Assembly (NCBI GenBank): GCA_964017125.1
Contig: OZ024903.1
Span: forward strand, 62,040,578-62,104,577
DNA length: 64,000 nt
From: Flabesymbios commensalis
Lineage: Eukaryota > Annelida > Polychaeta > Terebellida > Flabelligeridae
Reading direction: 5' to 3'
Below are positions 46,506-56,843 of the stretch, piece by piece. The translations under genes and the position numbers were made by a program. The notes beneath the pieces were generated by a model that had not been told where the DNA came from, did not search any database, and was given only the letters and a program-made list of their open reading frames with translations. Each line of letters begins with the position of its first letter. Position 1 is the first letter of the stretch.

Positions 46506-46777
46506 CCCAGCTATCACGAGGCATTGACCCAATGTTGTTTCAACCCGTTGAACACGAGATTATTATGCTACTGCTTTGGTTCTGAAACGAGATTATTTTA
46601 TGACGTCATAGTTATCCCATGCAATCAGACCCGAGATCTCCGGGGCTCGTATCTGAATGGACTCCCTAAATCACGGAGATCTCCGGGGCTCGTCACAAAC
46701 GGGTTAATGTTGTGCCGACGTCGCAGACGGCCGGCCAGCATTAGAACAACATTGGGTCAATGCCTCGTGTCTGCTGG
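46506..46777. mobile_element. CCCAGCAAACAC-family element carrying a nested insertion
   Basis: Outer ends CCCAGCTATCACGAGGCATT and AATGCCTCGTGTCTGCTGG pair well. The normal core is split after GTTGTTTCAA and resumes TGTTGTGCCGACG, with a 160-bp insertion between. Confidence 0.78.
46544..46703. mobile_element. piggyBac-like MITE nested in a palindromic element
   Basis: 160 bp beginning CCCGTT and ending AACGGG, with imperfect TIRs of about 15 bp. It is bordered by TCAA on the left and TTAA on the right. CCC...GGG ends and TTAA targets are typical of piggyBac. The 18-mer GAGATCTCCGGGGCTCGT occurs twice inside. Confidence 0.65.
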
Positions 46778-46810
46778 ATTGCGGTCACAGCTGATCAGCA
46801 AACTCGAGTC

Positions 46811-46889
46811 CTTGACACAATGTTAGCCTGATAGTGGCCCACCGTTTACAACACTGGGCCGACATTAGCCCAGCATTGGCATACCAGTA
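46811..46889. mobile_element. CCCAGCAAACAC-family fragment
   Basis: Core GTGGCCCACCGTTTACAACA is present; termini are lost. Confidence 0.55.
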
Positions 46890-46900
46890 TATACGCCTTA

Positions 46901-47003
46901 ACACGATAAATGTTCACCCAATGCTAGCTTACTTCTGGCCCATCGTCTACGACCATGGCTCAGCTGTAAAACAGCATTGGCTAAAGGTCTCATTTTTGCA
47001 GGG
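46901..47003. mobile_element. CCCAGCAAACAC-family palindromic element
   Basis: Core TGGCCCATCGTCTACGACCA and right end GTCTCATTTTTGCAGGG. Confidence 0.6.
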
Positions 47004-47004
47004 A

Positions 47005-47100
47005 ACACCGGCAACTCAATACTTTGACACAATGTTGGTTAAATGTTGGAAGAGTGTCATAAATGATGGCACAACATTTAACCAACATTGAGTCAGTGCA
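47005..47100. mobile_element. CCCAGCAAACAC-family palindromic element
   Basis: Arms ACACAATGTTGGTTAAATGT and ACATTTAACCAACATTGAGT are nearly exact complements. Confidence 0.65.
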
Positions 47101-47350
47101 AGCCAAAAGGAGGTAGTGACATCAGCGGAAAGGAAGTATATACTTGATTTACAAAACAAATACAAAAACGGCCTTTTGGCAGCGCTATGGCATGAGGAGA
47201 CGGGACGCCAGTTAAAAAGCAGTAAATGCCTAGTATACCAGGGAGCAGATATTGCCTTCTGACATTGCACAGACAGAACAGATAGTAACGGAAGTTAACG
47301 GCAGAAGTTTGTTTGAAAAACCAGCTTAAAAGTTTGTCGAGTCGACAAAC
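47100..47350 (+). repeat. repeat X copy 2 (unoccupied site)
   Basis: Continuous counterpart of 32455-32497 plus 36126-36370, lacking the 3.6-kb insertion. It ends near a GTCGAGTCGACAAAC motif, which pairs with the TCGACAAGC at the end of copy 1. Confidence 0.7.
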
Positions 47351-48010
47351 TAATTAGAAGTGTTTCAATCCAGTTTAAATCATGGTGGAAATATCTTACC
47401 CGGTGTGACTGGGCCGCCTAATTCATTTACTGCGCGAGGCCCAGTCGCACTGACCGCCATTTTGTTTCCACAGCCAGCTGTGTAAAAACGACACTCGCGC
47501 TGCCTACCAAAAAACTCGGATGTCATGAAATTGAGACAAATATTTTAAAGGCCTACGAAAACTAGGCTATTTTCAGCAGACGTAAACTTGTGATCGTATT
47601 AGAACTATAACATTTAAAAATGGAGGTCACTGTGTCAGAGCCTTGCGATGTCATCAGGGTAGAAATATCTAACGTTTAACAGCAAATGAGACATTTAACT
47701 GTTGTTGCCGATTCTCCCTTTAGAATAGTGACAAAACCTAGTGGGTTGCAGATGTTGTGTCTTGTTGTAACTAGTTTAGGCGTGAATAGGCTTATATTTT
47801 AAATTGAATAGACTTGTGTATACGTAGACAATAGAGTTGTGTAGGCTACATGTAGTCTGAGCAAATTGGATAGGCCTACATGTGTAGGCATACTGTCCGA
47901 CACAGACTTCGTGTCAGGTCTGTTAGTATCACTAAATTATAATCTAAATTATAATCTCCCCACTACAGACATTACTATAGTTCCAGGAAGACGAGGCTCA
48001 GTGTATCGAA
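47351..48010. other. noncoding stretch
   Basis: No gene or bounded repeat is seen, apart from a short CTAAATTATAAT duplication at 47933-47957. Confidence 0.4.
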
Positions 48011-48096
48011 CAGCAAACAAGAGACACTGAACCAATGCTGGCTTAATGTTGGGCCATCGTCGCAAACGGTGACATTAAACCAGCATTTCTTGCATC
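48011..48096. mobile_element. CCCAGCAAACAC-family palindromic element
   Basis: CAGCAAACAAGAGACACTGA, then core TGTTGGGCCATCGTCGCAAA; the right end is worn. It abuts the next copy. Confidence 0.65.
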
Positions 48097-48097
48097 A

Positions 48098-48205
48098 CAG
48101 CTAACACGGACGCTGATCCAATGCTGGATCAATGTTGGCCATCGTCTGTGACGCTATTCCAACATTAAACCAGCACAGGATCAACGTGCCGCGTTCGATG
48201 GGCTG
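48098..48205. mobile_element. CCCAGCAAACAC-family palindromic element
   Basis: CAGCTAACACGGACGCTGAT to GCCGCGTTCGATGGGCTG, core TTGGCCATCGTCTGTGACGC. Confidence 0.65.
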
Positions 48206-48564
48206 AATTATAAAAACCTCCACAGATCAGCCACCCATCCCGTTAACACGGTAGTTTGAACAACGCAGGTTGAATAACAGTTACAGTCTTGGTCGATCTC
48301 ACAGGTAGGCCTATGCTGACACAACAAACACAATATATATACCGTAAAATTTCTAATTGTAGCCGCATCTCCAATAGAAGCCGCCCGCAAAACTTAAAAA
48401 AATGTCACTTTTTTAACAAAAGTTTCCCAATTTAAGTCCAGATGGCTTCTAACCCTTTACAGACACGAGGCGCTATATTCACATTAAATGTGTGACGATA
48501 TGGCAGGTAATGTGGCCCTATAAGTCTTACAGTTGTTTCCATGTTACTTACTTAGTCTAAACAG

Positions 48565-48662
48565 ATTGAATATATTTTTTGGTTGACCCAATGTTGAGCC
48601 AATGTCAAAGACGGTGGATCAACTTTAATTCGACATTGGAAGAACGTATTGTGCTTGCTGGA
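48565..48662. mobile_element. CCCAGCAAACAC-family palindromic element
   Basis: Core GAGCCAATGTCAAAGACGGT and right end GTATTGTGCTTGCTGG. Confidence 0.6.
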
Positions 48663-48789
48663 TATACAACCCACCCATCAAGGTAAACCACCTGTACATG
48701 TATACGGAAGGAGCCGGTTAAGCCAGCATCGCCGTGTGACAGACAAACAGAACAGTGTGTCAAAGCTGTTTTTCCCCAGGCCTGGGGCC

Positions 48790-48893
48790 GTATTCTCGTA
48801 CAAGTAACGATATATCGTAGGCTTCTGATTGGCCGAGATGGCCATCTCGACCAATCAGAAGCCTACGATATATTGTAACTTGTACGAGAATAC
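48790..48893. repeat. 104-bp near-perfect palindrome
   Basis: Two 52-bp arms meet at GATGGCCATC, with about three mismatches. Outer word GTATTCTCGTACAAG, inner word GCTTCTGATTGG. It is not related to the CCCAGCAAACAC family. Probably a palindromic MITE whose flanks begin CCTGGGGCC. Confidence 0.85.
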
Positions 48894-48983
48894 AGGTGCT
48901 GCAGTTGTTAAGGTTGATCACCATTAGGAGAGGGAGATGGGCGCTTGGCCATTTGCTCACCATGCTTCAGGCCTACATTTGGG

Positions 48984-49068
48984 CAACGCCAACTGCTGGT
49001 TGAATGCTGGTTCACTCACTGTAGACAACATTTAGCCAACACTGTGTCAACAACATCTCTGCCAGATG
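48984..49068. mobile_element. CCCAGCAAACAC-family fragment
   Basis: CAACGCCAACTGCTGGTTGA and core CTCACTGTAGACAACATTTA; diverged. Confidence 0.5.
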
Positions 49069-49279
49069 TACACCCATTGAGGTGTGGAGGGGACTACACC
49101 TGCCAGTGACATACGTAACCAGCAGTATGCTGCAGTGCGAGGGGTCAACGCATCGTGGTTGCTGGACAGTGGATATGGTCATTCAGTGTACATACGGGAT
49201 AACAACAATAGGCCTATTAACTGAAGACCATCCCACAATCACACGTGATGTGTTGTCTTTACTGGGCGATATTTTGTCT

Positions 49280-49382
49280 CCCAACCGACACAATAATACG
49301 TTGAATTAATGTTGGTTTAATAATGGTTTAACGGTGTACCAACGTTAAACCAACATTGATTCAACGTCTTGTGTCTGCTGGG
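49280..49382. mobile_element. CCCAGCAAACAC-family palindromic element
   Basis: Well preserved arms: ACGTTGAATTAATGTTGGTT and AACCAACATTGATTCAACGT, right end CTTGTGTCTGCTGGG. Confidence 0.78.
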
Positions 49383-49405
49383 CTTGTTCATGTAGCCTAC
49401 AGTGA

Positions 49406-49502
49406 CCCAACAAACACCGATGTTGGTTTAATGTTGGCCCATCGTCTGCTATTTTAGCCCACAATTGAGCCAACTTTGGGAGAATGTTTAGTGCTTGCTG
49501 GG
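49406..49502. mobile_element. CCCAGCAAACAC-family palindromic element
   Basis: CCCAACAAACACCGATGTTG, core GGCCCATCGTCTGCTATTTT, right end TAGTGCTTGCTGGG. Confidence 0.7.
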
Positions 49503-50930
49503 GAGGAGTTAATAGCGACAAGATGACCTATTTTCCCACCCTATAATGAATATTCATCATCTCTCTTGTCCACCCACCTCCAGCTTAACGCCAAATATGG
49601 CGATACAGCGCCACGTGATCACTATGTGTGTACAACATACAAAAGGGACCGTCTACAAAAATATATTAAGGAGAAAAAGGAGAAAAAGCTCGAAAGCGTA
49701 TGCGTTAAACAAGTATGCCCCCCGAAAAAGACCAAATAATGAATGAAATACATGTTTTATGAATGAAGTGATGTCACGTTTTGTCACAAATCTGCGTCTA
49801 GAACAAGACAATAAAGTGAGTGGGGCTCTCGCCCCACCCACAAAAAGGTACCAGCAAATTCGTAATTCAGTATTGCTACAAACAACTGTTTTGGATTCTT
49901 GAATCAATGGTCCCCACTAAGGATGTTATCGTTTATTCTTGTGAGTACATTGATATATCTCTTAAAAAAGTATTGATATTGAAAATTTTAAACGGTTTAT
50001 ATCAGCAATAAAGTCAGCCCCCCAAAAATGTATCACTGTATTTATTTACATATGATGGGTAATTACGTATAGGCCTATATATATAGCCTATACACATATA
50101 TTATCTGGAACAGTTTCTAAGGACTAAAGAGATATGGTCTCTTCAAATATTTGTGTAATTAATTACGTTGATAATGGTAATTAAAAAAATGCTGAGGGCG
50201 AAAACATCAGCTTATGTAATATTTCCATAAACAAACGTTGCTGTAGAGAACATTTTGGATTTGACACATTATTCCAATGGGAGTGGCACGTAGAATAATA
50301 TCGGGACAAAGTACATGTATCTCAATTAAATGTAACAACTATTCACCATATATTTAAGATTTATTTCAATTATACATAGAAATATCATCTTAGATTATCT
50401 ACATATTACAGAGTGCTTATAGATTATTATTTTTAATTGACACAATAATAACTCTTTTTCATTCATGATATATATTATAAAGCAATAATTTTAGGGTTAT
50501 ATGTAACGGCTCGAGCTTTACAATCAATGTAGATCTATATACATGAGCAATGAATACATACAAAGCTGCACCCAAAGCAAGCGAGCTATAGTGATGACAT
50601 ACCGGTAACATGAATATAGCAAAATGCATAAAACAGAAAAATAGTGCAATCTGATACATGATAATTGTGCATAGATCATGTAGATGCTGGGTTTTCTATA
50701 ATAGATACAATTTTGTTTTCGCACGCAGATGAAAAATAATGCATTCCCCTTCAAAATTTCAATCATAAAAATATGATACGGAGAAAATAACCCTAAAATA
50801 TTGATAAAACAAAATAGTCCCAGCCATAGCTACTCACTTGCAACAAGGTATGTAACGCTTACTTAAGGGCAACCACACTAAGTAACAATTTATACTAGTC
50901 CCACAATATTAAAATATAAATTGGCTTTAC
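49503..50930. other. AT-rich noncoding stretch
   Basis: No supported gene, RNA or bounded repeat. Confidence 0.4.
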
Positions 50931-50939
50931 TCTTGTCAT

Positions 50940-51845
50940 TAGGAGGTTTTGTAGAAATTTTACAGGGTGCATACTTCCCTGAAGTCTCACATTCTGTTCC
51001 ACAATATTCTAGCACAGAATAATGTGTATAGCTAAAGATATTGAAGTCAATGGTCGCAAGTCAGCATTTTTTTAATGTGAGCAAGTTGCCATTAAGAGGG
51101 TATATCCCTCACTGAAACCATACATTTCGTTTTATAGTAATTATTGGACTGGTATGACTATATATAACCTATGAAATTTTTGTTCCAAGGGCTGATGTAC
51201 GAATGCTTCGCATAGATTTTAAAATGCATTATCACTGTTGAATTTTGCTGGCTATATTGATTTCATGTGTTTTTCTCTATCCAAAAAAACTTTCCTTACC
51301 TTAAAAAGTGACCCATTTTTCGAGCGCGGCTGCTCTACAACTATATTCATGGAGTAAACCGTGATTGTACACAGTTGAGACGATGACTCACTTTGCTTCT
51401 CCTGTGCACGTTTCAAAAACTTTGATAACAATTGGCCCGTTTTGTTTTTTGTCTGCCATCTTGAATTTATGCAAATTTGGACAGAATGAATATTATTTTT
51501 TGGATCAGAAAAATTAGGGAAGTGTACAAATAGCTTTTATCATCATTTTCCAAATTATGCCCATTTTGAAGGTTAGAGCATCTAACTATATGGCACAGTT
51601 TGTCCGGTATCAGGCATATTAAAGTTCTTTATGGCCGATAGTCAGCCATTTTGAATTTGCTCAAGTTGAAATTTCTCAGAGCATATCCCTACCTGAAACC
51701 GCACATTTTGTTTTGTAGTAATGGTCTAGCTATATGGCACGGTTTGTCAGATATCAGGCATATTAAAATTGATTACGGCCGGACGGACGGTCACCCGAGG
51801 CGACACCAATAACCCCGCCCCCAATTTGTCGGGCGGGGGAGAAAA
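50940..51845. repeat. old dispersed repeat with repeated CACATTTTGTTTTGTAGTAA phrases
   Basis: Phrases for GCCATTTTGAATTT, ATATCCCTMMCTGAAACC, RTTTTRTAGTAAT and TATATGGCACRGTTTGTC recur at 51.09-51.13, 51.57-51.62 and 51.64-51.76 kb. The segment ends with an inverted GC-rich motif, CCCCGCCC ... GGGCGGGG. Related to 29.6-30.4 kb. Confidence 0.5.
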
Positions 51846-52433
51846 ATGAAATCCCTTAAAATGTTCATTGGCCATGAAATTGCAAGTACATGTTGCTCAA
51901 TCATAAAGATCATAAATTAAACATATGCCCAGACTGCATAATATCTTATCAGAATATTGATCACTAGACACCAAACTATTCTAACAATGTGCACCACTGT
52001 CATATTTGAGAAAAATGTTTAACTTTAGTAGCCAGATGATCATAATGTATGAACATATCACGACTAAAGTTTAAATAATATACGGTACTGCTATACATAC
52101 AAAATATTTTCCACATAAATTTATATAAAAATTAAGAACAAATACTATGTAACAACAAAAAGAGAAATGTCGAGAAAAAATGCTCAAATCAATATGTCAA
52201 AGTACCAGGCGTGAGTGGTTTGGTACATGTAGCTCTACATGTACTAAAGAGTAGGTATTATATTTCCACCATGTTATTTTAATCATGCTACTTTTCACTT
52301 TTTTATAATGAATATTTATATTATTACATATCAGAGCAATGACATGTGACCCCATCTTCACCTAATCAGTCATGTCGCGTCACAAAAAGACAAGATACCT
52401 ATCATTATTTTGTATTAATTTTATAAATCAATA

Positions 52434-52542
52434 CCCAGCAAACACAAAACATTTGTATAACATTTATATAATGAAAGACCAACGTCGAAGATGTTCTGCC
52501 GACATTGTATGAATGTTATACAAATGTTTTGTGTTTGCTGGG
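52434..52542. mobile_element. CCCAGCAAACAC-family element, GTATAA subtype, best-preserved copy
   Basis: 109 bp with a 31-bp exact terminal inverted repeat: CCCAGCAAACACAAAACATT then TGTATAACATT. The core is AAAGACCAACGTCGAAGATG. This is the cleanest copy in the window. Confidence 0.85.
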
Positions 52543-52544
52543 TG

Positions 52545-54680
52545 AATAATATAAGGTGTCTATGTATGTAACAAGGCATATTTTCGAAAATATTTTTTTG
52601 TAGTATATTTGAACACAAAACGGCGTAAAGAATCTTCAATTGAAGAGCTTAGACTTTATTATTTTTATAGCAATTTTTCAAATTTAAAAACGTTCATAAT
52701 GGTTTGAATAGAAATAATTCCTGAAGTTCTAGATATTTCTCTCTTTAACTAGATCCTAATTTCTCTCATTATCTGAAAAACGCGATGTGACTGATTTTGT
52801 GCAGATGGATTACATGCAGTTTTATTTTAACTTTTTTTTACACTGGTATTTTCTTTTTAACTCACAACTTGTAAATATATAGGCCTACATGTACCCAGTC
52901 ATTTATCAATCATGGAGCTACCATATTTTGCGTTTCTTCTTGTTGAAGCATGTTCACGCACAATCATCGTGGTTAAATCAAACACAACTCTTTGAACATC
53001 GTCTGCCCTGTATCATCAATATATTTCGTAAGGTATTGCTTGTGGTTCGAAATCACATACAAAGTTCGCATGATTGGTGTTCAAATAGCCCCACAATTTG
53101 AGAGATACTTCACAGCGATCAATAGCAATTCGCAGCTTTAATATGTAGGGCTTATTGCACATAAACTCAATAGTATCATCAATACTTATAGCTGTTTACA
53201 TCAAAATAGGAATGTGTTGTCACTTTAGGAAAACAAAGTATCCCGCAGAATTAACATAATAGAGCAGTATCATAATGATTTGTGGAACAGGTGATAGGAA
53301 AGATGGAACACTTATCGAACCGATTTAGGATACACGTTAGTAGTGGATGCAAATGATTCTAGGTTATTTTTAGATGTAGGGGCTCACCAATAGGGATTCC
53401 CCGAATGTCACAATTTCTGGGGTTTACTTTCGCCGGATGTAGTGCTGGAAAAGCCATTTTTCTTGTTTGACATACATGTATGTTTATTCACTTTTAATCA
53501 CCCGGAGTTTCAGCCGAATCTTTTTTTTCAGCAGAATGTTTAATTGGTTTATTCATTTTTAAAGATCTTGGATTCCCTTTTTGCCAGAAATGACACATTT
53601 CCCATCACTTGACCTAGAATTTTTTTGTCTTTGTTGACCTCAGACATAGGCATGTCAGTGGACCTTGGCATATTCTCGGCCATAAATATAATTCGCAGGG
53701 CAGCTAAAAAAGAAATGACAGGGCTTGCCAGGCGAGCTAATTTGTAAGGTGAGCATGTTTCAGAAAATAGAATAAAAATCACCGAGTTACCAACCCTTGT
53801 AAGGAAAAATAATAATACCACGAAATAATGTCCGCGCGGCAACAATTATGAATCCACATGACAAAGGAATGCTTAATAAATGGATAAAAAAACAATACCG
53901 CACTGGGATTACAACAATACATCGATAGCTCGTCAGATCAACTAACTATAGATGAATAAATCCTGTACTATTAGATTAGCTTACATTTATTCCAAAATTA
54001 TTTTGCCAAGGATTGGATGGACATTGTCTCATATACAATGGGGAGGATTAAATTTTCTCAGACTTTGCAGGAAACATCTGATCATTTATTATAATTTGAA
54101 ATTAGTATCCAGTAACAATCATTTTATTCCAAATCTATATCTACATGTATCTTTCATTATTTCACATGTGATATTGAATATCTAATATTCCAGCTATTTA
54201 GATTGTATTTTTTTCTGGTCAGTTTCTAATGCTTAGTGCTCCCCAGCTAGGGAAGTTTCAAATTAATAGCTTATTTGTAAATTATAAAAGAATTCCCAGC
54301 TAGAATAGTAGGCCTATACACCGTGGGTGAAATCCATGTAATTTATAAAATAAGACTAAAATTGTTCGCTACATTTGCTGAATTTACATATGAAGTCCAT
54401 ATGGGATGATGCAAGAACATAAACATAAACATACATTGAAATAGTCCATCAATAGGCTAAATTGCACATAATGTATTGTATCTTCGGTAAGACTATATAA
54501 TGTTTTCTAGTTACAATTTAAGGAATGATATGCTTAACAGAACTTGATATAGTGTTTTAAATAACAATTTAAAGGCACTTTTACTTGCAATACAAATATA
54601 AAATTTAAATTAGGTACATATATATCATGTTTATATACAGTGTATATTTATACATCTTGATTAATATACATAACTCTTCT
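52545..54680. other. noncoding stretch downstream of the zinc-finger gene
   Basis: Minus-strand AATAAA signals are present at 54085-54090 and 54122-54127, about 600 bp beyond the stop at 54684, and could end its transcript. A 98-residue minus frame at 53845-53549 has good acceptor-like tracts, but its phase does not fit the zinc-finger exon. Confidence 0.4.
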
Positions 54681-54683
54681 TAT

Positions 54684-56843
54684 TTACCGTTGCAAGCCAG
54701 GGAACGGAATACAGAAAACATTTTTACCAGGGTGACAGCTCATGACATGTTTTTCTACGCTGTGTTTGTTTATAGCTCCAGAAAAATGGCAATATGGACA
54801 CGCCCAGGTTTGGTTTGGACTTGCTTCATGGCTCACCAGATGTGCATGATAGGGATCCATGCTCATCGCATTAAATGTACCCTGTGGTAAGGCCTGTGCG
54901 CGTGCTTGTTGTGTAGCTGCCGCGGCAGCCAAGTAAGCTGCTGTGCGGGTGCTGTCTATATTAGGCCTCAGGAAAGCAGGATGGATATGAGATTGTGCAG
55001 ACAAATTAGCAGCAGGTGTCATATGATTGGGTTGAAGATCTCGCATCATATCTACACTTGCTGTTACATTAGGTGTTACGGGCAAACGCCTCCTAACCTG
55101 AAATTGTTGCCAAGGACTAGTATGGCTAGAGTTGCTGGATGTTGGGGTACTGACAGTAACAGGTGTCGTAGGCTGCTGCATCATGGGTCTCGGAAGCCGG
55201 CTGCGCGGGCCAATATTAAAAACACTAAATGCACGACGACACATATCTTCATCCTGCTCGTCCACAGAACTCTCTGCATCAGGTAGTTCCGATCGTAAAT
55301 CACCAGTATCTGAAGATTTATTGGCTGAGCTTTTGTTCAAAATAGTAGGACGTACCGTCCCCGTTGCAGTAGCTCTTGATGCCATACGATTCAATACACT
55401 ACCTGTTCTTTGAGATGGTGCACGAAGTAAAGGGGGCCTTTCATTTTGACTGACATTCGTCTGATTTGGAGTCTGTATAGCACCCATTGGTATAAGAGGT
55501 GGAGGCTGCCTTGATTGTTCGCCAGCATTTGCTGGGAGTCTCGCCACAGGAGGTGGTCCGAGTCTTGGTGCAGCAAGTCTGGGTGGTAAAGCAGAGTGGG
55601 GCTGTGAATGAGCTGGCGGAACTCTAGTTAAAACACTAGGTGATATTGTCATTGGATGTACTATACCAGATTTGTGAGATTTATCACTCGCAGATGTTAC
55701 AGAAGAATTCATTTGAGTTTGTGAACCATCAACTGGAGAGACAACATTGATCACCGATGGAGGAGTGTCAGTGACAACAAACATATTACTACCATCACAA
55801 GTCTGATCTGTGCCTGGCAATTGTTCCTCACCACCATGTGGTAGATGTGGTTCAGTAGATGCCGATGGTGGTGAGACAAATGATGGTACAGAAGTGTGTT
55901 GTAAAGGTACAAGGAAGGGGCTTGGTGGTAGTTGTGGCGGCTTAAAGGCAACCATCGGCACAACATGATTTACTGGTTTTCTGTGCTTCTGACCAACATC
56001 TGAGACGGTTCTATTAAAAAGTGCATCTTCTTGCATTGTGACTTCATGCTTGCGGTCAGGAAAATGTTTTTGAACAGACACAGAAAGCTTTTGATCATCT
56101 TCCACCATATCTGTCGTTTCTGCTGATTTGGTGGAGTGTACTTCAAAATACCTTTCCTTGTTTTTAACGTCAAATTTTATAAATCCATCTTCGTGTGCAT
56201 CTTTCAAATGTAAAACCATGTTTTCCATTACGTGAGTTTGAAAAGTACAACTAGAACAAAGTAAAGTACATGTTTCATTATGGGTTATTTCCAAATGTTG
56301 TATAATCTCTTGTATATCGAGCACAATAGCTGAGCACATCTTACAGTTGTAGTTTAAACTCTGAGAGCGATATACAGCAGGTACAGTTTTTTCAAGCAAC
56401 GTCGATGTGTTGCTGCTTATTTGGCGATTATCAAAAGACAATTGCTCTTCACAGTGATCGGTGAGCTTTTTGTCTTTGTTCATGCCAGACTCAGAAGATG
56501 ATTTATCAACGTCAGCATTGTTGATTTGATCTGCTAAACTGCAAACACTCACAATTTTCAATCCTAGTATATTTTCGGAATCTTCCTGTACGTCATCAGT
56601 TGTTTCTTCCTCAGCATTTAAACATACGTCATTTTTATATAGGATTTCATGCTCATGATCTGTTGGCATAGAAACTGTGCCGGGTGTGTCATTGGTGTCA
56701 AACAGAGAGACATCACTGCTCATCACAGTTTCTATCATTGCGGATTCAATGTGTCCATCATTATACATTCCACTAGTACAAGCTGAACGCATTGTTTGAT
56801 CAGATTCATCAAGACAACTTTGATGTTTTCTAAGCTTATTGTC
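54684..56843 (-). CDS. zinc-finger gene, 3' exon with proline-rich region and three C2H2 fingers
   Basis: The exon starts after an acceptor TTTTATTCCAG|GAC (first base 56843) and continues in frame as DNKLRKHQSC before the Met at 56792. From that Met (702 residues): an acidic N-terminal part; C2H2 fingers at about 150-171 and 179-200; a long Pro/Ser/Gln-rich disordered region from about 270 to 660; and a last finger near 667-687 (CPYCHFSG...HVMSCH). The stop is TAA at 54686-54684. Such proteins are usually nuclear DNA- or chromatin-binding factors; the specific family is not recognised (ZNF462-like proteins have a similar style). CGG|TAA could also be a splice donor (CG|GTAAAT), so the true C-terminus might differ. 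Confidence 0.85.
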   Translation of the reverse strand, partial: DNKLRKHQSCLDESDQTMRSACTSGMYNDGHIESAMIETVMSSDVSLFDTNDTPGTVSMPTDHEHEILYKNDVCLNAEEETTDDVQEDSENILGLKIVSVCSLADQINNADVDKSSSESGMNKDKKLTDHCEEQLSFDNRQISSNTSTLLEKTVPAVYRSQSLNYNCKMCSAIVLDIQEIIQHLEITHNETCTLLCSSCTFQTHVMENMVLHLKDAHEDGFIKFDVKNKERYFEVHSTKSAETTDMVEDDQKLSVSVQKHFPDRKHEVTMQEDALFNRTVSDVGQKHRKPVNHVVPMVAFKPPQLPPSPFLVPLQHTSVPSFVSPPSASTEPHLPHGGEEQLPGTDQTCDGSNMFVVTDTPPSVINVVSPVDGSQTQMNSSVTSASDKSHKSGIVHPMTISPSVLTRVPPAHSQPHSALPPRLAAPRLGPPPVARLPANAGEQSRQPPPLIPMGAIQTPNQTNVSQNERPPLLRAPSQRTGSVLNRMASRATATGTVRPTILNKSSANKSSDTGDLRSELPDAESSVDEQDEDMCRRAFSVFNIGPRSRLPRPMMQQPTTPVTVSTPTSSNSSHTSPWQQFQVRRRLPVTPNVTASVDMMRDLQPNHMTPAANLSAQSHIHPAFLRPNIDSTRTAAYLAAAAATQQARAQALPQGTFNAMSMDPYHAHLVSHEASPNQTWACPYCHFSGAINKHSVEKHVMSCHPGKNVFCIPFPGLQR

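Noticed and set aside
51766-51845. GC-rich inverted motif CCCCGCCC/GGGCGGGG as a promoter CpG element
   Set aside because: It ends a dispersed repeat with the usual GACGGACGG wording and has no gene next to it.
53549-53845. 98-residue minus-strand frame with hydrophobic start and TTTCTTTTTTAG acceptor-like tract
   Set aside because: Its phase does not join to the zinc-finger exon at 54687 and no domain is recognised. It is left as a possible but unsupported exon.
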